Below are positions 32,372 to 41,026 of a stretch of 64,000 bases of DNA, in pieces; position 1 is the first letter of the stretch, and each line of letters starts with the position of its first letter. The notes beneath the pieces are model-generated. The model was not told where the DNA came from and made no database searches. It saw only the letters and a program-made list of their open reading frames with translations. Location of the stretch: assembly GCA_012840085.1 (NCBI GenBank), contig DUMB01000017.1:1-64000 (forward strand). The letters run 5' to 3'. Position numbers and translations under genes: made by a program. Origin of the DNA: Clostridiaceae bacterium. GTDB lineage: Bacteria; Bacillota; Clostridia; Acetivibrionales; DUMB01.

Positions 32372-33790
32372 ATGGACAACTTTTTTAAGCTTAGGGAAAA
32401 TGGCACTAATGTATCAACTGAAATTATGGCAGGGTTAACGACATTCTTTGCTATGGCTTATATTATCTTTGTTAATCCGGCTATGTTGTCACAAACAGGT
32501 GTACCTTGGGGGGCGGTATTCCTTGCAACAATTTTTGCTTCGGCAGTTGGTACTCTCGTAATGGCTCTTTTTGCTAATGTACCTTATGCACAAGCTCCTG
32601 GTATGGGTTTAAATGCTTTCTTTACCTATACTGTAGTATTTGGATTAGGATTTACCTGGCAACAGGCACTTGCAATGGTTTTCCTTTGTGGAGTAGTTAA
32701 CATTATAATTACTGTTACAAGACTTCGCAAATCCATTATTAAATCAATACCTGTCAGTCTGCAAAATGCAATAGGCGGCGGTATTGGAATATTTATTGCC
32801 TATATTGGTGTTAAGAATGCTGGTCTTCTCAGCTTTACTTCTGATCCCGGTACGTATGTTCAATTAGATAGCGGCACGGTTATAGCTAATGCCAGTGCAG
32901 TACCGGCTCTCGTTGACTTTAATACTCCAGGCGTTCTACTTGCTGTAATTGGTTTGGTTATAACTATTATTTTACTTTTGTTCAAAGTAAGAGGAGCAAT
33001 ATTAATTGGTATTATAGCAACCACAATAATAGGAATTCCTATGAAAGTTGTTGATGTTTCTTCTATAGGTGCTACAAGTGGTATTGCTGATGCTTTCAAA
33101 GAATTGGGATCAACAATAGGCATTGCACTGGGTAAAGAAGGTATGCTTTCGCTGTTCAATGATCCTGCTAAGATACCTCTTGTTTTGATGACTATTTTCG
33201 CATTCAGTCTTTCCGATACTTTTGATACAATTGGAACCTTTATTGGTACTGGACGTAAGAGCGGCATTTTCAGTGCTGAAGATGAAAAGGCAATGCATGA
33301 AAGTGCAGGATTTAAGTCCAAGATGGATAAAGCTTTATTTGCTGATTCAATTGCAACTTCTATTGGTGCTTTGCTCGGTACTTCAAATACTACAACATAT
33401 GTTGAAAGTGCGGCAGGAATTAGTGCCGGTGGACGTACAGGTTTAACCAGCCTTGTTACAGCTTTGGCATTCATTGCTTGCATTTTCTTGGCTCCTGTCG
33501 CTGGTATAGTTCCTGCACAGGCAACCGCTCCGGCACTGATTGTAGTTGGTATAATGATGTTGTCATCCTTTGCTGAAATCAAGTGGAATGATCTTGAGGA
33601 AGCAATACCAGCTTTCTTTGCAGGCATATTTATGGCACTTTGCTACAGCATTTCTTACGGTATTGCAACGGGCTTTATTTTCTACTGTATCGTTAAAATA
33701 TGCAAGCGTGAGTTTAAGACTGTACATCCAATTTTAGTTGTATCAACATTGCTCTTTATTTTGAACTTTATTATTCTTGCTTTTATATAA
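32372..33790 (+). CDS. NCS2-family purine permease (guanine/hypoxanthine, AzgA/PbuG type)
   Basis: A 472-residue transporter with about 12-14 membrane segments. AzgA-type signatures are MAGLTTFFAMAYIIFVNPAM, QAPGMGLNAFFTYTVVFGLG and SLQNAIGGGIGIFIAYIG, plus FSLSDTFDTIGTFIGTG in the second repeat half. Family members import hypoxanthine, guanine or adenine with a cation. The upstream guanine-type riboswitch, with a terminator, supports a guanine/hypoxanthine substrate and shut-off when purine is plentiful. AAGGGGG lies about 9 nt before ATG 32372. Monocistronic, with a terminator at 33866. Confidence 0.93.
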   Translation: MDNFFKLRENGTNVSTEIMAGLTTFFAMAYIIFVNPAMLSQTGVPWGAVFLATIFASAVGTLVMALFANVPYAQAPGMGLNAFFTYTVVFGLGFTWQQALAMVFLCGVVNIIITVTRLRKSIIKSIPVSLQNAIGGGIGIFIAYIGVKNAGLLSFTSDPGTYVQLDSGTVIANASAVPALVDFNTPGVLLAVIGLVITIILLLFKVRGAILIGIIATTIIGIPMKVVDVSSIGATSGIADAFKELGSTIGIALGKEGMLSLFNDPAKIPLVLMTIFAFSLSDTFDTIGTFIGTGRKSGIFSAEDEKAMHESAGFKSKMDKALFADSIATSIGALLGTSNTTTYVESAAGISAGGRTGLTSLVTALAFIACIFLAPVAGIVPAQATAPALIVVGIMMLSSFAEIKWNDLEEAIPAFFAGIFMALCYSISYGIATGFIFYCIVKICKREFKTVHPILVVSTLLFILNFIILAFI

Positions 33791-33865
33791 GATAAAAGGA
33801 AAGAATATTAATAAAAGAAGAATATAAATATAAATAGGGAAATAAAAGAAGAAAATAATAATAAA

Positions 33866-33910
33866 AACAAAGGAAGCGAGGGAAGAGTACCCCTCGTTTC
33901 CTTTGTTTTA
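33866..33910 (+). terminator. Strong intrinsic terminator after the permease
   Basis: AAACAAAGGAAGCGAGGG pairs with CCCTCGTTTCCTTTGTTT around a short loop. The A-rich and T-rich flanks would allow function in both directions. Confidence 0.85.
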
Positions 33911-34029
33911 TGGCTTTATTTGAATAGTTGAAGCAAGTTTCAAACAAAATCGGATAATAAAGTATTATGACATTGTGTCAATAACTTAAATGTGTCAACA
34001 GCTTAAATGTATCAATAACTTAAACAGGT

Positions 34030-34401
34030 CTACAGTTTGCTTCCGCAATATGGACAATAGCTGTATGCAGATTCAACCCTGGCTCTGCAGTTTGCACATA
34101 TTTTGTACGGACAATAGCCGTTTATCATATTTAGGTGCTCTTTTCCTATATCCGGTGATTTACCACTTTCATACTGCATGCCAATGTAAGGGTCAAGTTC
34201 ATAAATACAACTGCAGCAAGCTGATCTGATTAAGTATTTCGTATTCCATCTAAAAGTGGGAATAAAGAAAATATGAAAGAATGAATACGTTTTATAGATT
34301 TCAAAACGTGTCATTGCCCTGCAAGCAGGACATATAGCATTATTATACGTGCCAACATGTTTTTCTTTTTGATCAATACCAAAGACACCGATAAAAAACA
34401 T
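34030..34401 (-). CDS. Zinc-ribbon protein
   Basis: A 123-residue protein with several CxxC pairs: CPACRAMTRF, the pair CCSC, CANCRARVESAYSYCPYCG at the C-terminus, and a lone Cys in YCPYKI. The C-terminal pairs form a zinc ribbon. Between them lies a short hydrophobic segment (SFFHIFFIPTFRW), the 'ICPAC...TxYxxFHxFFIPxxRW' layout of a known zinc-ribbon family in Firmicutes. The function is unknown. No good SD is evident before ATG 34401. Confidence 0.72.
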   Translation of the reverse strand: MFFIGVFGIDQKEKHVGTYNNAICPACRAMTRFEIYKTYSFFHIFFIPTFRWNTKYLIRSACCSCIYELDPYIGMQYESGKSPDIGKEHLNMINGYCPYKICANCRARVESAYSYCPYCGSKL

Positions 34402-34859
34402 ATTGATTCAGCTCCATTTTATAAATTTCAACATATAAATTAATTTGAATCTGATAATAATTTCAGACTGTATTACATTAGTCTAAATCTACTATGTAAC
34501 AGTCTAAAAATAAATATAACGTCAAAATTTAAAATATAACAGTCTAAATATAAATATAGCAGTTTAAATATAAATATAGCAGTTTAAATATAAATATAGC
34601 AGTTTAAATATAAAATATAGCAGTCTAAATATAAAATATAACAACCAAAATATAAAGTATAACAGTCTAAATCTAAAATAAAATTAAGTTGTCCTACTTC
34701 TCATAGTATGACAGCCTAAATCTAAAATTAAGCAGTCTAAATTCAAAATCTTACAGCCCTAAAAAATTTTAAACATACCAATCCCAAATTTAAAATAAAA
34801 TAGCCTAATCTAATAATATAATAGCTTAGATCGGCTCAATATAAAAGTATATGTAATAA
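34402..34859. other. AT-rich intergenic region carrying a minisatellite
   Basis: No gene or RNA structure is visible. Most of the segment, 34488-34830, is an AT-rich tandem repeat. The rest is unremarkable AT-rich sequence. Confidence 0.75.
34488..34830. repeat. AT-rich minisatellite, about 19-bp units
   Basis: Units of the form TATAGCAGTTTAAATATAAA recur about every 19-20 bp. At least three central copies (34556-34617) are near identical and copies diverge outward, the pattern expected of a slippage-expanded minisatellite. Confidence 0.8.
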
Positions 34860-35390
34860 TTATAACGTATCAATACCTGTGCCCGTAAATCGCATGTATT
34901 CTTCCAGGACTCCTGACAGCTTAATCAGGAATTCTCTGATATCACAGTCCTGTGACAATAGCTGAAATACCTTGCGGACATCTCTTTTAAAGAATGGGCT
35001 TATTTTTATCTGTCCAATCCCTGTCAGCAGAGGACAAAGATACCTAGCCCTGGGGTCATTTATGATTCGCAGAAAGCCATCTTTATTAATATAAGGAACC
35101 AGCGGAAAGATCCTACAGGACAGGGGTCGTAGGTTCCTGTCACATTTTCCCCTGCAGGTGGCAAAAAGGACTTTAGAATTGCAGAAACCCTTCTCTTCAA
35201 TTGCTAAAAATGACTTACTTTCAAATAACTTATTTGCGTACATGATTTCCTCACCGGGGAAGAGGATCATTCCTTTATTATTATCGCCTTTACAACATTT
35301 GTTTTGGCACAGAATACCGCAATCATAATTCAATGGAGTTGAAGTATTAAGTATTCTATATGCCTTTTTATATATTATTTTCTTATACAT
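34860..35390 (-). CDS. YkgJ-family cysteine-cluster protein
   Basis: A 176-residue protein with a clustered set of cysteines: YDCGILCQNKCCKGD near the N-terminus, then GFCNSKVLFATCRGKCDRN and LSCRIFPLVPYI. The arrangement matches the YkgJ/cysteine-cluster family (UPF0153-like), thought to bind a metal or Fe-S centre. The typical 'RPxxCRxFPL' segment is present as RPLSCRIFPL. No reaction is known. It lies between the minisatellite and tRNA-Leu on the same strand as both cysteine-rich genes. Confidence 0.75.
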   Translation of the reverse strand: MYKKIIYKKAYRILNTSTPLNYDCGILCQNKCCKGDNNKGMILFPGEEIMYANKLFESKSFLAIEEKGFCNSKVLFATCRGKCDRNLRPLSCRIFPLVPYINKDGFLRIINDPRARYLCPLLTGIGQIKISPFFKRDVRKVFQLLSQDCDIREFLIKLSGVLEEYMRFTGTGIDTL

Positions 35391-35442
35391 TATCGAAATC
35401 CTCTATAAATTACTCCAAACTTGCACAATCAGTTGAATAAAT

Positions 35443-35470
35443 AAAAACTACTGATTTCTCAGTAGTTTTT
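35443..35470 (-). terminator. Intrinsic terminator after tRNA-Leu
   Basis: On the - strand AAAAACTACTGA / TCAGTAGTTTTT forms a perfect stem with a 4-nt GAAA loop directly after the encoded CCA, ending in a T-run. Confidence 0.92.
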
Positions 35471-35554
35471 TGGTGCGGTTGATGGGACTTGAACCCATAC
35501 GGTATCACCATACGCCCCTCAAACGTACGCGTCTGCCAGTTCCGCCACAACCGC
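35471..35554 (-). tRNA. tRNA-Leu (anticodon GAG)
   Basis: An 84-nt class II tRNA read on the - strand. The acceptor stem GCGGTTG/CAACCGC is followed by A and an encoded CCA. The T arm is ATGGG-TTCAAGT-CCCAT and the long variable arm is TGGTGATACCGT. The anticodon loop TTGAGGG gives anticodon GAG (codons CUC/CUU). A terminator follows immediately, so it is a solitary tRNA gene. Confidence 0.96.
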
Positions 35555-35746
35555 ATATTAAATAATCTTTACTTTATTAAATTCTCTGTTGACAAAAACA
35601 ATCAGCTGCAAAACAGCTTCAAATATGCATATTTACTGGTGTTGTAGCAACTGAGTGAGTCAACGTTATTAATTATACTAGCATAAATTAATAGTGTCAA
35701 TACCTTTTTTAAAAAATTCTGAAGAAAATGTTCTAAGCATACTATT

Positions 35747-36841
35747 TCACCCTTTCAAGCTTTTTTCCTTTTTATTTGAAGACTTGCTTCTTCTTAAGGA
35801 TAACAAAAGCAGCAGCAGGGGAATAACAATCTGAAAGGGGATGGAATAGTAAGGCCATACCTTTTCAGACCAACTAAACAAATCAAGTGTGCTTTCATGT
35901 ACCCATATTGAAAGAACGACGCAGAATGTTGTAATTGCCCCGGTCATAGTCCTGTAGTCATCGATTCCTACAATCTGGCATAAAGCTTTTGAAGCTGCGT
36001 AAATACAAACTGAAATTTTTATTCCTCCGCCAATCAGAAGATTTATGTCTACAAGAGGTTCCACATTCAGTCCTGGAATGAGCAGTGATGTCAGGTGGGG
36101 GATAAAGGTTGCGCGAGCCATCAAATCACTTCCTAAGACAGATATATCTCTGAAGAATATTACAGTTCCGGCCAAGATTATAATTCCTGCGGATAAAAAT
36201 ACAACTTTCTTTAGCTTCTCCTTTTTGTTTAAATGAGGAAACACCATCAGGAAAGCAACAGTTTCACCAAAAGGAAATGTTAAAAAGCTTAAAGCTGCTT
36301 TGAGCACAGGTGTTATACCGTTTTCCAGGATGGGAAGAAAGGCTGTGAAATCATGGACGGAGATAAGCGACAGGCCGATAATGAAGATTACTATAGGTAT
36401 GATGGGCACCAGCAGCTCGCTTAACCTTCCCAACACCTCTATGCCACTGTTAACTGCGTACAACAGAACAACTGCAAAAAGCCCTATGACTACAATCATA
36501 GGTGTTTCCGGAAAAGTCACAGTGCAGATAAACTCGCCAAAATCTCTGAACACCAGTGAAGCCAGGTGAATGAAATACCATATGTACAGAACTGCGAGAA
36601 TATTGCCGGCGACTTTTCCTAACCTTTCCATTAAAATATCTACCAGAGTTTTTGATGGATTCAACAATGCTATGGCCGAATAAACTCCCATCAGTAATAT
36701 ACCGGCTGCTCCTCCAACGAGTATCGCCAGCCATCCATCGTTTTTTGCTCCTACTGTAGGAGTCATTATTACAGTGCTTCCAAAAAGGAAGCCCAATAAA
36801 AGCATAAAAAGTTGAATCTTCGATATCTGTGTTTTTACCAT
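35747..36841 (-). CDS. gerKB: Spore germination protein, GerKB/GerAB permease subunit
   Basis: A 364-residue protein with about ten membrane helices. It belongs to the endospore germination permease family (APC superfamily) that forms the membrane core of nutrient germinant receptors. Family features are the N-terminal QLFMLLLGFLFGSTVIMTPT and helix 10 followed by a basic tail (LRRSKSSNKKEKSLKG). It is the last gene of the gerKA-gerKC-small gene-gerKB operon and its start abuts the small gene. Acts in the spore inner membrane. Confidence 0.9.
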   Translation of the reverse strand: MVKTQISKIQLFMLLLGFLFGSTVIMTPTVGAKNDGWLAILVGGAAGILLMGVYSAIALLNPSKTLVDILMERLGKVAGNILAVLYIWYFIHLASLVFRDFGEFICTVTFPETPMIVVIGLFAVVLLYAVNSGIEVLGRLSELLVPIIPIVIFIIGLSLISVHDFTAFLPILENGITPVLKAALSFLTFPFGETVAFLMVFPHLNKKEKLKKVVFLSAGIIILAGTVIFFRDISVLGSDLMARATFIPHLTSLLIPGLNVEPLVDINLLIGGGIKISVCIYAASKALCQIVGIDDYRTMTGAITTFCVVLSIWVHESTLDLFSWSEKVWPYYSIPFQIVIPLLLLLLSLRRSKSSNKKEKSLKG

Positions 36842-37071
36842 TACTCCAAAACCCCAATCATTTTAAATATTGCTTCTATCCATCGGGATGGAGGGGAAGG
36901 TCTCCTCCCTGCTGCCAAAAGCAAGCTGATAGTCAGGCTTGCTGCCATAAAGCAAACATATAGCACATATACCTTTGCCGTAACTTTTTTTTTAATGAAC
37001 TTTTGAAGGTCATAAACAATAAGAACAGCAAATACTGCCAAAACTATTATCATTATGTTATTCATCCCCAC
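36841..37071 (-). CDS. Small two-helix membrane protein in the germination operon
   Basis: A 76-residue protein. The first hydrophobic helix is IMIIVLAVFAVLIVYDL, then a basic turn (QKFIKKKVTAKV) and a second helix (YVLYVCFMAASLTISLLLAA), ending with a short amphipathic segment. It overlaps gerKC by 14 bp and gerKB by 1 bp, so it is firmly part of the operon. I do not recognise a named family; small accessory genes occur in some germinant receptor operons (for example gerD- or gerW-type additions), but none clearly matches. An accessory receptor subunit is an inference. Confidence 0.7.
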   Translation of the reverse strand: MGMNNIMIIVLAVFAVLIVYDLQKFIKKKVTAKVYVLYVCFMAASLTISLLLAAGRRPSPPSRWIEAIFKMIGVLE

Positions 37072-38242
37072 TCATAGTACTTTTAATAATACCTGTCCGC
37101 ATTATTTTTGCATCTACCTGAATGTCAACCGGGAGCTTGCTGAAGATATCATTCCAATTTTTCTTTACTTTTTTCCAGTACTTCGCATGGTACTTGCGTA
37201 CATATATGCCAAATCCGAATATATCACTGGAATACTCTTTTTGGGTCTTCTCCAGCGCCATCATTATCTCTTTTTTTATTTCCTCTTTCAGGGTTTCCTC
37301 CAGCACATGCAAGTCGTCCTGTGACTTTAATTTACCTTTACCAGCGTATTCTCCGACATTTGCCTCAATCTCTACCTTGATGGTGAGCGTGGATGGTTCG
37401 CCGTTTTCAAATACCACACCGACTTTGCCATTTGTTCTTATTATTTCTATAGATATTTTGCCATTGTCTGTAGGAACATTAACAATTGCACTTTGCACTT
37501 TACCTATGGCAAACAGGTATCCCCGTGTTTCATATGGATCCAACCAGCCAACCAGCTTTCCATCCTTAAGAACAGCTACACCTTCTGTTCTGACCTCTTT
37601 TTCACTCGCTTTTGTTATTTTTCCAATGGTAAGTTGCCTTGTGCCACTTTCCAAATCTTTAATCAATTCAACCAGCGTGGTTTTCTTTACTGTTCCCCGT
37701 GCAACGGTGTTTTCTATTGTTTCTCTAATATACACGGCAGGTATGGAATCCATATCAGTTTCCATTGCGAGAATTTCTCTGGGTGTCGTATCTTTTGCTG
37801 CGAGGATATCCATTCCATAATCCATTTCGTGATCTCTATGGAAAAAGTCCAGGACTTCTTCCAAGTCACCTTGTAGAAGCCTTTCTCCAAAAATGAGAAC
37901 TCGGGATGAGCTAAGAAACATCTTTTTGTCAATAGTAGACAGTATACCTCTTACAGCTTCGAAGACTGTTTCGCCTTCGTGGGACACTACAAATACAGCC
38001 TTGGATTGAGCATTACCTTTATTATCTTTTCCAGAAGGTACGGACTGGACTGATGCAGGCTCCACTATCTGGACGGTCAAAAGAACTTTGCCGTCTTCCG
38101 TCCGGTCCAGTCCTATACCCACCACAATATTCATTTCAGTTAGATCCCTATTGTTCCAGCAGCCTGTTAGCATCAAAGGAAATATAAGTACAATTGCTAC
38201 CAGGACTATGATGGTTCTTTTTTTTATGTTTCTTAAAATCAA
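37058..38242 (-). CDS. gerKC: Spore germination lipoprotein, GerKC/GerAC subunit
   Basis: A 394-residue lipoprotein of the Ger(x)C family. The signal peptide ends in lipobox LTGC (FPLMLTGCWNNRDLTEMNIV), with the family hallmark 'GCWNNRDL' and the following VVGIGLDRTEDGK. The rest is the three-domain extracellular receptor subunit. The start is TTG 38242 overlapping the gerKA stop (TTGA), a translational coupling. The subunit is lipid-anchored on the spore inner membrane and works with gerKA and gerKB. Confidence 0.92.
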   Translation of the reverse strand: MILRNIKKRTIIVLVAIVLIFPLMLTGCWNNRDLTEMNIVVGIGLDRTEDGKVLLTVQIVEPASVQSVPSGKDNKGNAQSKAVFVVSHEGETVFEAVRGILSTIDKKMFLSSSRVLIFGERLLQGDLEEVLDFFHRDHEMDYGMDILAAKDTTPREILAMETDMDSIPAVYIRETIENTVARGTVKKTTLVELIKDLESGTRQLTIGKITKASEKEVRTEGVAVLKDGKLVGWLDPYETRGYLFAIGKVQSAIVNVPTDNGKISIEIIRTNGKVGVVFENGEPSTLTIKVEIEANVGEYAGKGKLKSQDDLHVLEETLKEEIKKEIMMALEKTQKEYSSDIFGFGIYVRKYHAKYWKKVKKNWNDIFSKLPVDIQVDAKIMRTGIIKSTMSGDE

Positions 38243-39813
38243 TGCTTTGCCTTCACCTCCTGGCGTTTTGTCCCTCTTGTACTCCTTGCATTTTCCTGGC
38301 GCAGTACTCTGGGCCTTGTCACCATAGCCCAGATGGGCACAACCAAAATTGAGTCTTTAAGGTCGCTAACCGTTAACGGTGAAAATGGGGCCATATAGGG
38401 TACTCCAAAGGAACGCAGCCTGCAGAGATGTATAATAACTACAACAGCTGAAAGTGCAATCCCAAGAAAGCCTAAAAAATTTGCCGCAGCCAGAAATACA
38501 AAACGAAGCAGCATGGTAGCACGTATAAGCGGTGGTACTATAAAGCTGCAAACGGCTGTAATAGCTACGATAATCACCATCAGGTTGCTGGCGATTCCCG
38601 CTGCCACTGACGCTTCACCCAATACAATTGCGCCCACAATACTTAACGCTTGGCCGATAGGCCTTGGCATGCGGACACCTGCCTCACGAAGGAACTCAAA
38701 GGCTACAATCATCAATACCGCTTCACTAAAAGGAGAAAAAGGTATACCATGCCGTGAAGACGCCAGTGTGATCATAAGATTAAATGGAATTACCGTTTGA
38801 TGAAAGCTCACAAGAGCTACATACATGCCTGGGAGTATGTTTGATACCAGCAGAGCAATTATTCGCAGCAGACGCATAAAGGTTGCAAAATAGGCATGGT
38901 CATAGTAATCATCCGTAGCTTGTATGGATTCTATGAAAAGATAAGGAACCGTAAGGACATAAGGAGTGCCGTCGCAAAATATGGCTATACGTCCCTCCAG
39001 CAGCTTTGCCGCCAGCTTGTCGCACTTTTCTGTGCTTCCCACTGTGGGGAACAGGGACAAACGGCTGTCGGAAATGAACTGCTCGATAACACCGGATTCA
39101 AGTACGGCATCAATTTTAATTTTTTTGAGCCTCTCCCGGACTTCCCTGACAATCTCCTCATTGGCAATCCCCTTGATATAACATATGCAGACTTCGGTTT
39201 GCGTCTGTTTTCCGATATGCATCATTTCCATCTTGAGATTTGGGTTTTTAATTCTCTTTCTAATGAGAGTTGTATTTGTAAGCAGGTTCTCGACAAAACC
39301 TTCTCTTGCGCCCCTGATGGATGTTTCAGTATCGGGTTCCTCCACCTGCCGTCCCTGAGGAGATTTTACTCCAATTACCAGAGCTTTGTCATCTCCATCA
39401 ATAAAAAGCAGGGCTTCCCCGGATATAATTCCATCCACAGCCTGCTGCATATCATAGGCTTCCTTTATGTCGTTATTGACGACCACACATTCTTTAAGCC
39501 GACAATATATACTTCTGCTTTCATTCAATTCGGTATTTGAAAAAAAGTCAAGAATAGGATGGACCACATCCTGGTTCAATACTCTCTTATCAATAAAACC
39601 GTCGAAATATGCCACCAGTATTCTAATCAAGCCGTTTTTTCCGCACGAAATTTCCCGCTGTATAAAATCAGTGCAATCGGAAAAAATTTCGCTAAGTCTG
39701 GCATTAACATCTTCAACTGATTTCGGTATTGGTCCGTATGTATCGGTATATGTATTATCATTGCTGGTGTTTCGATTTTCTGTTTTGCTTCCTTTTCTTG
39801 ATCTTTTATACAT
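38239..39813 (-). CDS. gerKA: Spore germination protein, GerKA/GerAA subunit
   Basis: A 524-residue subunit of a germinant receptor. A hydrophilic N-terminal domain (residues 1-290, with the typical LLFIDGDDKALVIGVKSPQG and EPDTETSIRGAREGFVENLL) is followed by four to six membrane helices containing GIPFSPFSEAVLMIVAFEFL and a basic C-terminus (RPRVLRQENARSTRGTKRQE). A strong match to a forespore promoter lies upstream at 39832-39861. First gene of the operon. The nutrient sensed cannot be predicted. Confidence 0.94.
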   Translation of the reverse strand: MYKRSRKGSKTENRNTSNDNTYTDTYGPIPKSVEDVNARLSEIFSDCTDFIQREISCGKNGLIRILVAYFDGFIDKRVLNQDVVHPILDFFSNTELNESRSIYCRLKECVVVNNDIKEAYDMQQAVDGIISGEALLFIDGDDKALVIGVKSPQGRQVEEPDTETSIRGAREGFVENLLTNTTLIRKRIKNPNLKMEMMHIGKQTQTEVCICYIKGIANEEIVREVRERLKKIKIDAVLESGVIEQFISDSRLSLFPTVGSTEKCDKLAAKLLEGRIAIFCDGTPYVLTVPYLFIESIQATDDYYDHAYFATFMRLLRIIALLVSNILPGMYVALVSFHQTVIPFNLMITLASSRHGIPFSPFSEAVLMIVAFEFLREAGVRMPRPIGQALSIVGAIVLGEASVAAGIASNLMVIIVAITAVCSFIVPPLIRATMLLRFVFLAAANFLGFLGIALSAVVVIIHLCRLRSFGVPYMAPFSPLTVSDLKDSILVVPIWAMVTRPRVLRQENARSTRGTKRQEVKAKH

Positions 39814-39831
39814 TTTTAATCACCTGCTTTA

Positions 39832-39861
39832 CATTATAACCATTATTTTGGTACGAAATAC
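39832..39861 (-). promoter_or_regulatory. Forespore (sigma-F/sigma-G-type) promoter of the ger operon
   Basis: Read on the - strand: GTATT (39861-39857), a 15-bp spacer, then GGTTATAATG (39841-39832). This fits the GyATA - N15 - GGnnAnAnTR pattern. Germinant receptor operons are sigma-G dependent in Bacillus, so the location is as expected. Confidence 0.7.
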
Positions 39862-40085
39862 ACAAACAGAGAGTTTTTAAGAAGCTTTCAATGAACTTTA
39901 CTTTCGTCATTATAATCATAAAAATAGTGATTTTTTTAGGACAAAAACATATTGAACAGTTGTAAATAGATTGATAGAATAAAACATAAAGTCATATTTA
40001 TTAGCTTGCATTATTTAATATTGCTGTATGCTATTTATTATTATACTGAGTTGTTAATTATTATACTGAAAAGAGGAATGTTTTA

Positions 40086-40943
40086 ATGGCAGGATTTTTT
40101 GGATTTTTTGATTATACGAGACCAGGACCGGGCATACCAAAGGATGCACCACCGAAGCCCAGGATAGTTGTATTTTTTGGTATACTTCAACGTAAGTTTT
40201 GGAATTTGATAAAAATTAATATGCTCTTCATGTTGTTTAACATACCTGCAATAATAGGAATGTTATTAGCAAGCATGTTTATTTTTGAACAGAACACAAA
40301 TGACCCACTTGGAGATTTGATAGTCAGATTTGCCTTCGGTTTGTTTTTTTTAGCAATACCGATTATAACTGTAGGACCTGCACAAGCGGGATTTACATAT
40401 ATCATGAGAAATTATGCAAGGGAAGAACACGCATTTCTCTGGTGGGATTTTAAAGATACAGCATTAAAGAATTTTAAGCAGAGTATTATAATATCGATAA
40501 TTGACTTTGTGGTGATAATAGTTGCAGGTATTGCCATGAGATTTTATTTTCATAAGATTGCTGAAAACAGCATATGGTCTTTCCCGGCAGGTCTGGTTAT
40601 TGTAGCGTTTGTTATTTTCATTATGATGCATCTGTATATATATCCTATGCTTATTACTTTCAAGCTTACAGTTAAACAAATATACAAGAATGCGCTTATA
40701 TTTGCCTTTATTAAACTTATTCCAAATGCTCTTATTCTTCTGTTGTGTTTTGCAATTGTATTTGCAACATTCTTGAATTACCTTATTGGAATACTATTGC
40801 TAATATTGATTACTTACAGTCTTATAGGACTGATAACCAATTTCTATGTAAACCCGATAATTAAAAAATACATGATAGACAGAATTAATGAAAATGCTAA
40901 TAATGAAAAATCCGAAAGCAGGCAGGAAGAGGGAAGTAATTAA
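40086..40943 (+). CDS. DUF624 (YesL-like) membrane protein
   Basis: A 285-residue membrane protein with about five or six helices. The N-terminal 'GFFGFFDYTRPGPGIPKDAP' and the 'FWNLIKINMLFMLFNIPA' segment are characteristic of DUF624/YesL-family proteins of clostridia, often near sugar-uptake genes. No such genes are adjacent here. The function is unknown. AGAGGAATG lies 5-10 nt before ATG 40086. It is divergent from the ger operon. Confidence 0.8.
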   Translation: MAGFFGFFDYTRPGPGIPKDAPPKPRIVVFFGILQRKFWNLIKINMLFMLFNIPAIIGMLLASMFIFEQNTNDPLGDLIVRFAFGLFFLAIPIITVGPAQAGFTYIMRNYAREEHAFLWWDFKDTALKNFKQSIIISIIDFVVIIVAGIAMRFYFHKIAENSIWSFPAGLVIVAFVIFIMMHLYIYPMLITFKLTVKQIYKNALIFAFIKLIPNALILLLCFAIVFATFLNYLIGILLLILITYSLIGLITNFYVNPIIKKYMIDRINENANNEKSESRQEEGSN

Positions 40944-40993
40944 AATTGCACATGGTGCAGGAAAGAAAATTGCTGCAAGGTGCAAGACTAAAA

Positions 40994-41019
40994 GAGCGGG
41001 CTTATTTAAATGCCCGCTC
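40994..41019. terminator. Hairpin between DUF624 gene and ACT gene
   Basis: GAGCGGGC / GCCCGCTC with a 10-nt loop sits between convergent genes. On the - strand it is followed by TTTTAG, so it is a weak terminator for the lysine operon; on the + strand the T-run is poor. Confidence 0.6.
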
Positions 41020-41026
41020 AATGATT

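Noticed and set aside
32860-33627. 255-codon reading frame opposite the purine permease
   Set aside because: It lies wholly inside the permease on the other strand, has low-complexity Ala/Ile/Ser composition expected of antisense to membrane helices, and has no SD.
34488-34830. CRISPR array
   Set aside because: Units are 19-20 bp, directly tandem, degenerate and AT-only, with no unique spacers and no cas genes nearby.
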